Shown here: positions 17,846-28,127 of the stretch, piece after piece | Layout: each line of letters opens with the position of its first letter | Numbering within the stretch: the stretch's first letter is position 1 | Assembly (NCBI GenBank): GCA_947453795.1 | Contig: CANGIC010000006.1 | Coordinates: 1 to 35,553, forward strand | DNA length: 35,553 bases | Direction: 5' to 3' | Source of the DNA: Flavobacteriales bacterium | GTDB lineage: Bacteria > Bacteroidota > Bacteroidia > Flavobacteriales_D > Crocinitomicaceae | Notes under the pieces: generated by a model | Database searches by the model: none | The model's input: the letters and a program-made list of their open reading frames with translations, nothing else | What the model was told of the DNA's origin: nothing | Made by a program: the position numbers and the translations under genes

Positions 17846-20800
17846 TTATTGAACGCCTGCGAGATTGAAACGTAAACGAATACCGGTACTCATATTCCCT
17901 GTAGGGAAGGCGGTAGCAATTTTCGGCGTGTTGATCACTTGGTCATAGTACAACTGAACAGTTAAGTTCTGTGTAAGGTTGTAATCGGCAGATGTCTTGA
18001 TGGAAACGACACGCTGACCTGCTGTTGCTTGGTTGGTGTTTTCCACGACTTTGCGAATCACAGTCAAATTATCTCTAAAGGAGAAATCGAAACGAATGTT
18101 TAAGTCAGCTGCAGGAATTTTTTCAAACGGAAGTTTTACTTTGGCAAATTTATATCCTGCACCGATCACCCATTCATCACCGATGACTTCAGTCACCTGG
18201 TTGTTGTTCATGGAAAGGGTCGCTGAACGGTCTTTTTTGTACTCAAATTTCGTAAGGAGGGATTGTCCTTTAATGTTCCACGTTGCATCAAATCCAATCA
18301 ATGGAGAGAATCGTTGTGTCAAGGTCAAGTTTTGAATTTGTCGTCCAGCTAGGAAGTTGTTGTTGATGTCCAACGCAGAGGCATTGCCACCGCCATCAAA
18401 CTGTGCGTTTAAGTTTGTTTGTAAACCGGTCACACTCACGGTAGAACTGTAGGCATGACGAATCACAAAGTTCTTTACATACTTTTTAGCGAAGTCAAAT
18501 TTCGTTAAGCCGTTGTAGTTAATGGACCAGTTAGGCAATGGCATGTTCTTCACAGGATTGATGTTTTTCTCATTCACCGTGCGGTCTGTGTATGAAGTCA
18601 AGAAAGCACCGATGATCACTTCTTGCTGAGTTCCATTGTATCCGCTGTAATATCCTGAGGTCAATGGAGAGGAATTGGCATTGTTGGCACCCAGTACTTG
18701 AGAGACCAAAGGACGATTCGTCAGTAGGTTATCGAAAACGGACGATGAATATTCTTTACCGATTAAAGCGAAGGCAGAACCTACACCAATAGTAGAGTAA
18801 GTCAATGTTCCTGTTTCAACACGACTTTGACCTTCGTACTGTTGCGAAGCTTCATTCCAACGGAAAAATTCATTGGAAGTATTTCCGAAGGTGCGGTTGA
18901 GTGAAAGTTCAATGGTCAAATCTTTTAATGGTTCAAGGGATGCTCGCATGGTTAAGTTCTTCGAATGCGTCATCGAATATTGCTTGTTCAAGTCTTGATT
19001 TTGCACCAACCATCCATTATTGGCGGCTGTTTGCGCAATGTTGTAACCCGTTTCTCTTCCCCAGATGTCGTAGCGTTGTTGTCCGAACACAAATCCACCG
19101 AGTGGCGCATTAAAGGACGGATTAAATCCAAGAATTCTACTTTCTTGGTTGTATCCCGGAAGCAATGTTCCATCATTGAGTGCATATGTTGCGGATACAT
19201 TGCGAACAGTCATCAAGGCCCGCGCGAAGAAGCCAGCCACCGGGTGAACCTTACCGCCACGTTTTTTCTCTTGCTCTTTGCGTTTGTCTTCGCGTTCTTT
19301 CTTGCGTTTTGCTTTCGCCTTTTCCTTTTCGGTCATCTCTGACTCGTCCTTTTCGGGCTCTTTTTCTTTATCAGTGGCTTTATCTGTTGACCCTTTCGAT
19401 CCACCTTCAGCACCCGTATTTCGTCCGCCAACATCTTTTGATGCAGCTGTACCGCGGCCACCTTTTCCATCTTGAAGCACCTTCTTTAAATAAGGGACTT
19501 TATTGTAAAGGTTCATGAAATTCAGCTGACCTGTCATGTTGATGCTTCGGTTGTTTTGGATGGTATTTCCGAAGGCGCTTTGACCGAGCGGTGCGCGTTG
19601 CCAATTGTATGTTCCAGAATATTTAAAGCTGGCGCTCATCCAATCGGTTGCAGGGAACTTATCCAATGGGAGGGTGTAGTTGATGGAATAGTTGTGCGTG
19701 TAATCCATCGTTTTCCCGAAGGTATTCATTTGCGAACGAATGGTATCGCGGAAAGCTTGGTAGGCGAGTGGATCGGCTTTTTTATCGACGCGACCATTGC
19801 CTTCTTCAAAAATTGCTCTGTTGGCAGCGTTGAAGGTCACTTTTAGGTTCTTTGTGACATCATAACCTAAGGTATATGTTCTGTTCCAATTGAAACGCTT
19901 CACATATACAGGTGCGAATTGGTAGTCGGGAACCAAGTTGTTTCTCACCTGACGTTCGTTGTAGGTGCGCAAAAGATCATTGCTGAACGAAATGTTTTTA
20001 GGGGTGAGGTATAGATTAAAGTCTTTGACCAAGGTCAACCATTTTGATTTCTGCACGAATGGCAATTTCTTGAACGGTTCTAACGGTTTGGCGGTGAATG
20101 AGTAATTGTAGTTCAGCCCAGTATTCCACGTCTTGGTGCGGTCGTAATTGGTGTTGAAATCTCTATGTAAGTTCTCTGAATAGGCATAGGATGTTGACCA
20201 GTTGGAAATTCTCCAGAATTGTGCTTTCGCACCCGCCTTCATTTCCTTGCGCACATTGGTGAAATTGTAGGACTTGCGTTCTGTGAAATCTTGTCCAAGT
20301 TTGGCACGTTCACGACGCTCCGCCAAGTCGTACGACGAGAGTTTCACATCGGGATTGAACGGGTCATATTCTGGATTAATGACACCTACAGAGTAGCCAT
20401 AGAAGAACGGCAAGGACACGCGTGCTTTTCGTCCAAAGAACTGTCCGAGTTGAACATTGGCATTCATGTCCAAGCCCATGCGTTCGTTGCGTTGACGTTC
20501 TTGTACGCGACTTTCTACACTTCCCCAGTTGATTCCGGAATAATTCCCCGACATCGATACGTTGGCAAAGTCGGCCATTTGCAACTGCATTTGTGCTACA
20601 GCGGCTGAACCTCCTTCACTGACGAAATCTGTTAAGCGCAACTCATTGATCCAAATGATGGCACATTCCGCTTCGCCATTGTCCGTTGAAAATACATTGG
20701 ATGATTTCGACGGGTTTCGTACTCCCACCATGATGGTACGAATGCCTTGTAAGTTCGGACTACCTTTCACTTTAATCCGTTGACTTGTAGATCCTGGAAT

Positions 20801-23800
20801 GAAGTCGGCATATTCAATCACATAGGAAACGGAACTATTGCCCGCATCAATAAGGTTGTTTCGTTTCTTCTTTAGGTTTAATAAGTCATCGAAAACAATC
20901 TCAATGTTGTTGAGTGAAGGCCAAATATCTTCAGGAAGTGTTGCTCCCCATTGGGTTTTATACAAGGGGATTTCATACTCGTAATAGTTGTCACTGAAGT
21001 CTGTCCCCAACCGCACAAAGACCGTTAAATCCTTGTTGTTTAAGGGCAATGAAGCTTTAACTTCCTCGGCATGCACAAACATTTTTAATTTCTTGTAAGT
21101 GCGCACATCGAATTGGACATTGCGGTAGGCCGCACGCGCATCTCCATCTTGGAGGTTACAGATATCCAATACGAGTGACTGTTCGTTGAGCTGACGTTGG
21201 TAGGTTTGTGAAGGGTCAATTTCACGCTGAATACCAGGCGGAATTTCGTATTTAATTGGGCTGCGTTGATCATTTTCTTCCACATTCACCGCACCGATGT
21301 TGAAAGAGGTAAGGTTTGGATCGACCTGAACACTTTCACCCGGAGTTGTCAAGTCTTCGCGGTAACGTCTCCATTCACCGCGAATCAATTCAAGTCGTGC
21401 AAAACGGAGAACAACCTCCTCGTCAAAGTCTTTCAAGAACATGCGCATGAAACGAATGGAACGGAAATCGGTGATGCCGTTTACCTTGCGTTCGAAGTCA
21501 CGAATCGGAATTTTGAATTGATACCAGCGTTCTTCTTTCGTGCCATTTTGATAGACTTGAACATTGGTAATGTAATTTTTCCCAACAGCCATATCGTTAT
21601 GACGCAAACTTACTCGGTATTGGAAATAACTCTCTGATTCTGCGAGGTTATTGTCTTGATTAATGTCTTCTAAGTCAGGCATGTTTGTCCCTTGGGTTGG
21701 GTAGCCGTCTACATTGGCGGTATCTGACATTTCGGTGGTTGGCGAGTTGCCTTCCATACCATTGTATTTTTTATACCGTTTAAGGATATTTAAGGTGTCC
21801 GCATCATAGTTGTCGTCGCGGTAGAAGTTGTAATCATCACCCGACGGGTCATTGATCATGCGTGCTTTTGTAACGGCATCCAGATTGGGATTGTTTTGCA
21901 CCCAATTGACATAGTTTTGAAATGCCACTCTCTCTTGTGCATTGTTCCATCCGTCGAGTCCAATATCCTGATTTAATCTGTTATTCGGATCGGTATCGAA
22001 GGCATTGACTACAACCTGTTGTGTTGAAACGCGTGCCCAAGCAGTGGTGTCGATGTTGTCGTTCAAAGAAACCCCAGTTGGCGGCAAGCCGTTTTCAAAG
22101 CTTTTTCGCGAATCGGCCAATACATCTTCTGAGATGTTCCCCAGGTTGAAATAGAGGTCACCTCCGGTATGGTTTTGATCAGGATCGGCATCTTCGTTGA
22201 ACGGATCGAGCACCCAGAATTGAATGAATTCAACATTGGTCAACTCGAAGTCGTTGGTTGACAAAGAACGCATAATTCCACCCCAACGGTTTTCAGGATT
22301 CGAGAAAGTACCATCAGGCAAAACAGCGTTCGTGGTATCGTAATTATACATCCCACGCTCCTTAGGGTAATAGGCAAGTTCGAGAATTGGAATATTGGTT
22401 ATGGAACCGTACTGTTGTTGGAGGTTCGGGAAAATGTCTTTTTGATTGACCAGACGCATTCGGCTATCCGATAACATGGCTGGATTGTCCTTAATGTGCT
22501 GTGGTGTCAATGAGTTGTTTTGGTAGAACAATGGATCGATGAGATACCACGAGGTATGCGCACGCTTGTAACCAGCAGAAAGGTTTTTATTTTGTCCTTC
22601 TGGGAAAAGGTCAGGTTGACCTTGCGGAGTAGAGGCAAGTCGCCAAGCGGTGGATGCCCGCAAATCGATGGCACTCTGAGATCCCTCGAAATCATCAATG
22701 TAGGAGGTTCCGTCTTTGTTGATCGCCCGCGGTTGTCCTGGAATGAGGTGCGCAAATTCACCAGTGAAGGAAAGCGTTGATTTTTGTGTAGTTGAAATGA
22801 CAGGCAGAAGGTCAATCATTTTGGTTAAAAATGGCAATTCAGTCTTCACCGCCAAATCGAGACCAATGATGTTGTTTTTGAACGGTTCACTGCCAATATC
22901 TACTTTTTGAGTTACCGGTCGCTCCATCATCCGCATCCATGTGGCACCGATGTTAAAGTTTTCATTAAATCGATAATTGTAGTGCATCCCCATCATGGAC
23001 CTGGCTTGGAAACCAAAGACGGAATTGCTTTCAATGGAAATTTTAATCGGGGTATTTGATTCAAGAATCCCGCTGTTTAGGATTTTTACTCTTCCGAGGT
23101 TATAATCCACGGTATAATCTACTCCTTCTGTCAATTTGATTCCTCCTGCAGTTACGGTAACAGCCCCTTGCGGTACGTTGAGTGTATTGAGTGGAATATC
23201 AGAGGTAACGGAAGATTGGTATTCCCCCCTAAAGGTGAAACGGTTTTTGCTTGGGATCTGCTGTGCGGCCGTTTTTGTAGAGTCGTACAATTCGGTGAAA
23301 GAGACTTTATCCACGATAACTTGAGGTATATTCGCCGCTTCGAGTTTTCCTTTGAGTGTGGTTCCAAATGGTTCAATAGTCGAGAAATAGACGCGCCCAT
23401 TTCGCGTGTTGATTGTCCCGCCATTCTCGGCTTTATTTCCCGTAAAATTGATCGGCACGTAATCGAATACCCCATCGGAGAAGGGTTGCTGGTTTTGATT
23501 CAGCTTATCCATTTCCAAAAGCGTAACCAACTGCTTGTCATCGACGCCATCCAATGGGAAGAATGGTACGAGCAAGGATGTTTCAGGGTTGTTGTAGAGG
23601 AGGTCAATTTTAAAACCTGTTTGATCCACTTGGTAAGCACCTATGGAGTAAACGTTCTTCATCATCAAGTCCCACACTTTGTTATTCGGATTTGTGATGG
23701 TCGGCTTTAACAATTTAAGGATAAGTGCTTGTTGACCTGCTACACCATCGGTAGAGAATTCACCCACTTGGTATGTTTCACCGCGGTAGGTATATTCATA

Positions 23801-25171
23801 GGCCACCGCCAAAACTTCATCGTTGTTCAAGGGAAGGTTCAGGGAGATATATCCCAAGAGCGCGTTGTACGAGAATTCTTGTTCTGTCAGTTTACGCGCG
23901 TTTTCTACTTTTTCAAAGTGAACCGCTTGTTGGAAAGGTCCAGGCGCCGTGACTTGCGAATTGAGTGCAGGAACCGCATTGGAAAAACTGCGGACCAAAG
24001 GTTGATTTGAAGCCCATGCATAAAGTCCATTTGCTTCATTGTCTGGAATATCGTTTGGCCCAAATCCACCAGGATTACCCTGACAGTTACTTTGTTTTCC
24101 TTCCCCTAAATCGGAAAAAGCGACGACATTTCGCGTGTTTTCTATGCTATTCGTTCGGTTCGTCAACCACACCTCAATTCGGGTAATGGCCATTGTTGAA
24201 TTCACAATTGGCAAGGTGGACATCGCCTCGTCGTAGTGGTCGTGGTGGAATAAGTTGACGAAGTAGTGGCGGTTGGCTTCGTAGTTGTCGGCGCTGAGTT
24301 CAAACTTCTGTACTTGCGCTTTCCCAGAAATATTTATTTCCTGACGTTTACCCTTAGAGGATGCTGCGATGAGGTCGATGGTAGATCGTCCAAATTTCAA
24401 CTTTGTTTTTGCCCCAAATAGAGTCTGTGAACCTTGAATCAACGAAGTTGGTAGCTGCATGGCTACATTCCCCAATTCAATTTTTTGCATGATTTGGTCT
24501 TCGTCACCCGTATATTCGAGTTTGGATACATTGTCGAAATCGAATGCTGCTTGGGTATTGTAGCTTGTGCCAATTTTTAGTTTGGTGCCAATTTGTCCCA
24601 CCAAATTGAGCTGAATTTGCTGTTGGAAGTCAAAGCGCGTAATGTGACGCTGCTTCATGGGCAAGATTGGGTTGTCGTAACGCGATGAATTCACACCAAA
24701 TGAAAGTTCAACGCTTCCTTGCGGACGAATGGTAATTTGATCTGAACCGAAGAAGTTTTCGAAGGCCTTGCTACCAATTTTAATCGGAAACTCCATGGGT
24801 TGACTCTTCGCAGTTTGCTGGTCGATTTTATCCTTCCAGTTTTCACGCAATGCCTTTTGACGTTCGTATTCCAAATACTCCTCCAAGGTCATCATGGAAG
24901 GGTTCCTGTAATTCAAATCAGTGCCAATTGTTTCTTTAAAGATGTATGTTCCTGTGGTCGGATCGTAAACGATGGTTTGTTTAACAGCACTTGGATCACC
25001 AAGGTCAAAACTTTGCGGTGTCGTTTGGGTTGGATCAATATTGTTTTGAATGGGAAAAGGCAGGGTATCCTGCGCAAACAGCACTCCTGAAACCATAAAT
25101 AACGCAGAAACCACCAACGAAATCGATGTAGTAGTGCAGCATTTAAACAGTAAGTGAATCCCTCTTCTCAA
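17846..25171 (-). CDS. sprA: Cell surface protein SprA (T9SS outer-membrane translocon / gliding motility)
   Basis: 2441 aa, N-terminal signal peptide, SprA-like motifs (GTSYNTQAAFDFDNVSKLEYTGDEDQIMQKIELGNVAMQLPTSLIQGSQTLFGAKTKLKFG; YIDDFEGSQSAIDLR). Followed by ruvA and maeB in reverse order, as is common in Bacteroidota. Confidence 0.95.
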   Translation of the reverse strand: MRRGIHLLFKCCTTTSISLVVSALFMVSGVLFAQDTLPFPIQNNIDPTQTTPQSFDLGDPSAVKQTIVYDPTTGTYIFKETIGTDLNYRNPSMMTLEEYLEYERQKALRENWKDKIDQQTAKSQPMEFPIKIGSKAFENFFGSDQITIRPQGSVELSFGVNSSRYDNPILPMKQRHITRFDFQQQIQLNLVGQIGTKLKIGTSYNTQAAFDFDNVSKLEYTGDEDQIMQKIELGNVAMQLPTSLIQGSQTLFGAKTKLKFGRSTIDLIAASSKGKRQEINISGKAQVQKFELSADNYEANRHYFVNLFHHDHYDEAMSTLPIVNSTMAITRIEVWLTNRTNSIENTRNVVAFSDLGEGKQSNCQGNPGGFGPNDIPDNEANGLYAWASNQPLVRSFSNAVPALNSQVTAPGPFQQAVHFEKVENARKLTEQEFSYNALLGYISLNLPLNNDEVLAVAYEYTYRGETYQVGEFSTDGVAGQQALILKLLKPTITNPNNKVWDLMMKNVYSIGAYQVDQTGFKIDLLYNNPETSLLVPFFPLDGVDDKQLVTLLEMDKLNQNQQPFSDGVFDYVPINFTGNKAENGGTINTRNGRVYFSTIEPFGTTLKGKLEAANIPQVIVDKVSFTELYDSTKTAAQQIPSKNRFTFRGEYQSSVTSDIPLNTLNVPQGAVTVTAGGIKLTEGVDYTVDYNLGRVKILNSGILESNTPIKISIESNSVFGFQARSMMGMHYNYRFNENFNIGATWMRMMERPVTQKVDIGSEPFKNNIIGLDLAVKTELPFLTKMIDLLPVISTTQKSTLSFTGEFAHLIPGQPRAINKDGTSYIDDFEGSQSAIDLRASTAWRLASTPQGQPDLFPEGQNKNLSAGYKRAHTSWYLIDPLFYQNNSLTPQHIKDNPAMLSDSRMRLVNQKDIFPNLQQQYGSITNIPILELAYYPKERGMYNYDTTNAVLPDGTFSNPENRWGGIMRSLSTNDFELTNVEFIQFWVLDPFNEDADPDQNHTGGDLYFNLGNISEDVLADSRKSFENGLPPTGVSLNDNIDTTAWARVSTQQVVVNAFDTDPNNRLNQDIGLDGWNNAQERVAFQNYVNWVQNNPNLDAVTKARMINDPSGDDYNFYRDDNYDADTLNILKRYKKYNGMEGNSPTTEMSDTANVDGYPTQGTNMPDLEDINQDNNLAESESYFQYRVSLRHNDMAVGKNYITNVQVYQNGTKEERWYQFKIPIRDFERKVNGITDFRSIRFMRMFLKDFDEEVVLRFARLELIRGEWRRYREDLTTPGESVQVDPNLTSFNIGAVNVEENDQRSPIKYEIPPGIQREIDPSQTYQRQLNEQSLVLDICNLQDGDARAAYRNVQFDVRTYKKLKMFVHAEEVKASLPLNNKDLTVFVRLGTDFSDNYYEYEIPLYKTQWGATLPEDIWPSLNNIEIVFDDLLNLKKKRNNLIDAGNSSVSYVIEYADFIPGSTSQRIKVKGSPNLQGIRTIMVGVRNPSKSSNVFSTDNGEAECAIIWINELRLTDFVSEGGSAAVAQMQLQMADFANVSMSGNYSGINWGSVESRVQERQRNERMGLDMNANVQLGQFFGRKARVSLPFFYGYSVGVINPEYDPFNPDVKLSSYDLAERRERAKLGQDFTERKSYNFTNVRKEMKAGAKAQFWRISNWSTSYAYSENLHRDFNTNYDRTKTWNTGLNYNYSFTAKPLEPFKKLPFVQKSKWLTLVKDFNLYLTPKNISFSNDLLRTYNERQVRNNLVPDYQFAPVYVKRFNWNRTYTLGYDVTKNLKVTFNAANRAIFEEGNGRVDKKADPLAYQAFRDTIRSQMNTFGKTMDYTHNYSINYTLPLDKFPATDWMSASFKYSGTYNWQRAPLGQSAFGNTIQNNRSINMTGQLNFMNLYNKVPYLKKVLQDGKGGRGTAASKDVGGRNTGAEGGSKGSTDKATDKEKEPEKDESEMTEKEKAKAKRKKEREDKRKEQEKKRGGKVHPVAGFFARALMTVRNVSATYALNDGTLLPGYNQESRILGFNPSFNAPLGGFVFGQQRYDIWGRETGYNIAQTAANNGWLVQNQDLNKQYSMTHSKNLTMRASLEPLKDLTIELSLNRTFGNTSNEFFRWNEASQQYEGQSRVETGTLTYSTIGVGSAFALIGKEYSSSVFDNLLTNRPLVSQVLGANNANSSPLTSGYYSGYNGTQQEVIIGAFLTSYTDRTVNEKNINPVKNMPLPNWSINYNGLTKFDFAKKYVKNFVIRHAYSSTVSVTGLQTNLNAQFDGGGNASALDINNNFLAGRQIQNLTLTQRFSPLIGFDATWNIKGQSLLTKFEYKKDRSATLSMNNNQVTEVIGDEWVIGAGYKFAKVKLPFEKIPAADLNIRFDFSFRDNLTVIRKVVENTNQATAGQRVVSIKTSADYNLTQNLTVQLYYDQVINTPKIATAFPTGNMSTGIRLRFNLAGVQ

Positions 25172-25172
25172 C

Positions 25173-25748
25173 TTATAATAATTTCAGTGCTTCTTTAATT
25201 AATTGTTCCACAGACTCCTGTCCAGTCGAAAGTTTATCGAGTACTTTATCTGCGGCTTTTTTATCAAAACCCAAAGAAACAAGGGCAGTTAACGCATCAA
25301 ATCGGTTTGTATTGCTTTGACTAAACATATTTTCAGCCGAAAATGTCATTTTTAACATTTTATCCTTAAGGTCAATAATCACCCGTTGGGCAGTTTTCGC
25401 CCCTATGCCTTTGATTCCTTGAATGGTGCGTACATCTTCCGATTGTATGGCATGTGCAATTTCATCGGGAACCATGGAAGAGAGCATAATCATTGCCGTA
25501 TTGGGGCCTATGCCAGAAACAGAAATGAGGTGATTGAACATCTCACGTTCTTCTTTCGAAGCAAAACCATACAATAGGTGGGCATCTTCCCGCACGATCA
25601 GCTTCGTAAAAATACGAACGGCCTCATCGGTGCCTAAGGTGGTGAACGTATTCAGTGAGATTTTCACTTCATAGCCAACCCCTCCACAGTCGATCAGCAG
25701 ATCCGTAGGATTTTTCTCAATGAGTCGTCCGCTTAACTGTCCTATCAT
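25173..25748 (-). CDS. ruvA: Holliday junction branch migration protein RuvA
   Basis: MIGQLSGRLIEKNPTDLLIDCGGVGYEVKISLNTF...LIVREDAHLLYGFASKEEREMFNHLISVSGIGPNTAMIMLS...GIKGIGAKTAQRVIIDLKDK. Confidence 0.97.
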   Translation of the reverse strand: MIGQLSGRLIEKNPTDLLIDCGGVGYEVKISLNTFTTLGTDEAVRIFTKLIVREDAHLLYGFASKEEREMFNHLISVSGIGPNTAMIMLSSMVPDEIAHAIQSEDVRTIQGIKGIGAKTAQRVIIDLKDKMLKMTFSAENMFSQSNTNRFDALTALVSLGFDKKAADKVLDKLSTGQESVEQLIKEALKLL

Positions 25749-25750
25749 AC

Positions 25751-28015
25751 TTATTTGTTTTGGGCATCAACCACAGCCACTTTTACCATATTGATGATTT
25801 CCCGAACACTTGAACCCAATTGCAGGATGTGAACGGATTTTTTCAAACCAACGAGCACTGGCCCAATGGCATCACCTTCAATCATCTCTTGCAAGACCTT
25901 ATAGGTAATATTTCCGGCTGAAAGGTTCGGAAAAATTAAGGTATTCACCTGTTTATTAGCCAAGTGTGAGAAGGCAAATTTCTCCATTAAGAGGTCATTG
26001 TTCAATGCAAAATTCGCTTGAATTTCGCCGTCAACCACCAAGCTTGGGTATTTGTCGTGCAATATTTCTACGGCCTTGGACATTTTTTCTGCATCAGGAC
26101 CGATTGATGAACCGAAGTTGCTGTAGCTCAACAGAGCGATGCGTGGAGTCACTTTGAACTTGCGTATCGTTTTCGCTACATTGGCTGTAATCTCAGCGAT
26201 TTGTTCAGCTGTAGGATTCAAGTTAATTGTGGTGTCTGCCAAGAACAAAGGACCTCGCTTCGTATTTAGAATGTACAACCCAGCAACAGTATTTACCTCT
26301 TTTTCAAGACCTATCGTTTGAAGAACTGGTCGAACGCTGTTTCTGTAGCTCCGTGTCAATCCGGAGATCATGGCATCGGCATCGCCCATTTCCACCATCA
26401 TTGCACCGAAGTGGTTTCGTTCACGCATGATTTGAACCGATTCAAATTCCGTAAATCCTTTGCGTTTGCGTTTTTCAAAGAAGGCATGACCATAGGCAGC
26501 GCGACGCTCGTCCTCTTCCTCGGATTTCGGGTCGATGATTACCACATCTGGCATTTCAATCGCATATTCTTCGATGAGGGCCTCAATTTTGCTGCGTTTT
26601 CCGAGCAATATCGGAAAGGCAACCCCTTCTTCCATGGCTGTTTGCGCGGCCTTAAGTATTTTAATATTGTCTGCTTCTGCAAAGACAACACGCTTCGGAT
26701 TCTCTTGCGCTTTGGCCGTGATGTTCCGAACGAGTTTGTTGTCAAGACCTAGGCGGTTTTTTAGTTGCATCTCATACGCATCCCAGTCGGCGATTGGATT
26801 TCGTGCGACACCTGAGTCCATCGCCGCTTTAGCTACAGCGGGTGCTACATAATAAATGAGTCGTGGATCTAAAGGTTTTGGGATGATCTGCTCGCGGCCG
26901 AACATGATGTTCTTTTCACCATAGGCCTCGATCACTTCCTCTGGAATGGTTTCCTTTGCCAAGGACGCAATGGCTTTTACTGCAGCCAATTTCATTTCCT
27001 CATTGATGGTAGTGGCACGCACATCGAGTGCACCGCGGAAGATGAATGGGAATCCAAGTACATTGTTCACTTGGTTAGGATGGTCTGAACGGCCAGTCGC
27101 CATGATGATATCCTTGCGCACAGATGTCGCTTCTTTGTAGGAGATTTCAGGTTCTGGATTCGCCAATGCAAATACGATGGGGTCTTTTGCCATCGCCTTA
27201 ATCATGTCTTTGTTGACCAAGCCCCCACGCGATAAACCAAGAAATACATCGGCCTTATTGAAGGCGGAAATGAGGTCAATTGACTTTTTATGGGAAGAAA
27301 ACAAGACCTTCGTTTGATCCAGGTCTGTTCGTTCCTGGCAAATCAACCCTTTCGAGTCAAACATGAAGATATTCTCCAGCTTGGCACCTAGGGCATGGTA
27401 AAGCTTTGCGCAAGAAAGTGCAGATGCTCCCGCACCAGACACCACGATTTTAACGTTTTCAATTTTCTTTTTTGCCAGCTCCAGTGCATTCAACAAGGCA
27501 GCAGATGAAATAATCGCAGTACCATGCTGGTCATCGTGCATGACAGGGATATCGAGTTCTTCCTTGAGACGTCGCTCAATTTCAAATGCTTCTGGAGCTT
27601 TTATGTCTTCCAAGTTGATTCCTCCAAAAGTCGGCGCGATTGCTTTTACTGTTTGAATGAACAACTCCGGGTCGCTGGCATCTACTTCAATATCAAAGAC
27701 ATCAATGTCTGCAAAAATCTTGAACAGCAATCCTTTTCCTTCCATAACGGGTTTCGATGCTTCAGGGCCGATATTCCCCAATCCAAGCACAGCAGTTCCG
27801 TTTGAAATTACCGCAACGAGGTTTCCCTTGCTGGTGTATTTATAAACGTCCTCTTTGTTCTCGGCAATTTTCAGGCATGGCTCCGCCACACCTGGAGAAT
27901 AGGCCAATGAAAGGTCTCGTTGAGAAGAATATGGTTTTGTAGGAATTACTTCTATCTTTCCCGGTTTGCCCGATGAATGATAGTCGAGAGCTTCCTGTTT
28001 GCGTATTTTCGCCAT
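25751..28015 (-). CDS. maeB: NADP-dependent malic enzyme with C-terminal phosphotransacetylase-like domain
   Basis: [67 protein letters not shown]-terminal PTA-like [30 protein letters not shown]...[11 protein letters not shown]. Confidence 0.95.
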   Translation of the reverse strand: MAKIRKQEALDYHSSGKPGKIEVIPTKPYSSQRDLSLAYSPGVAEPCLKIAENKEDVYKYTSKGNLVAVISNGTAVLGLGNIGPEASKPVMEGKGLLFKIFADIDVFDIEVDASDPELFIQTVKAIAPTFGGINLEDIKAPEAFEIERRLKEELDIPVMHDDQHGTAIISSAALLNALELAKKKIENVKIVVSGAGASALSCAKLYHALGAKLENIFMFDSKGLICQERTDLDQTKVLFSSHKKSIDLISAFNKADVFLGLSRGGLVNKDMIKAMAKDPIVFALANPEPEISYKEATSVRKDIIMATGRSDHPNQVNNVLGFPFIFRGALDVRATTINEEMKLAAVKAIASLAKETIPEEVIEAYGEKNIMFGREQIIPKPLDPRLIYYVAPAVAKAAMDSGVARNPIADWDAYEMQLKNRLGLDNKLVRNITAKAQENPKRVVFAEADNIKILKAAQTAMEEGVAFPILLGKRSKIEALIEEYAIEMPDVVIIDPKSEEEDERRAAYGHAFFEKRKRKGFTEFESVQIMRERNHFGAMMVEMGDADAMISGLTRSYRNSVRPVLQTIGLEKEVNTVAGLYILNTKRGPLFLADTTINLNPTAEQIAEITANVAKTIRKFKVTPRIALLSYSNFGSSIGPDAEKMSKAVEILHDKYPSLVVDGEIQANFALNNDLLMEKFAFSHLANKQVNTLIFPNLSAGNITYKVLQEMIEGDAIGPVLVGLKKSVHILQLGSSVREIINMVKVAVVDAQNK

Positions 28016-28080
28016 GAATGTTTCTTAGGGGGGTAAAGATAAGAAAATGCATCGAAATAAGGTACCGAACTATAGCGCAT

Positions 28081-28108
28081 AAAAAAACCCGGACCTAAGC
28101 CCGGGTTT
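28081..28108 (-). terminator. Rho-independent terminator downstream of the thioredoxin-fold T9SS gene
   Basis: AAACCCGG / CCGGGTTT hairpin (28085-28092 and 28101-28108) with A7 at 28081-28087, which is a U-tract on the minus transcript. Confidence 0.85.
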
Positions 28109-28127
28109 CTCGAAATATGAATTTCAA

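Noticed and set aside
18033-24010. Numerous 60-180 aa plus-strand ORFs within sprA
   Set aside because: They arise from antisense reading of a 7.3-kb coding gene and have no family resemblance or promoter support.
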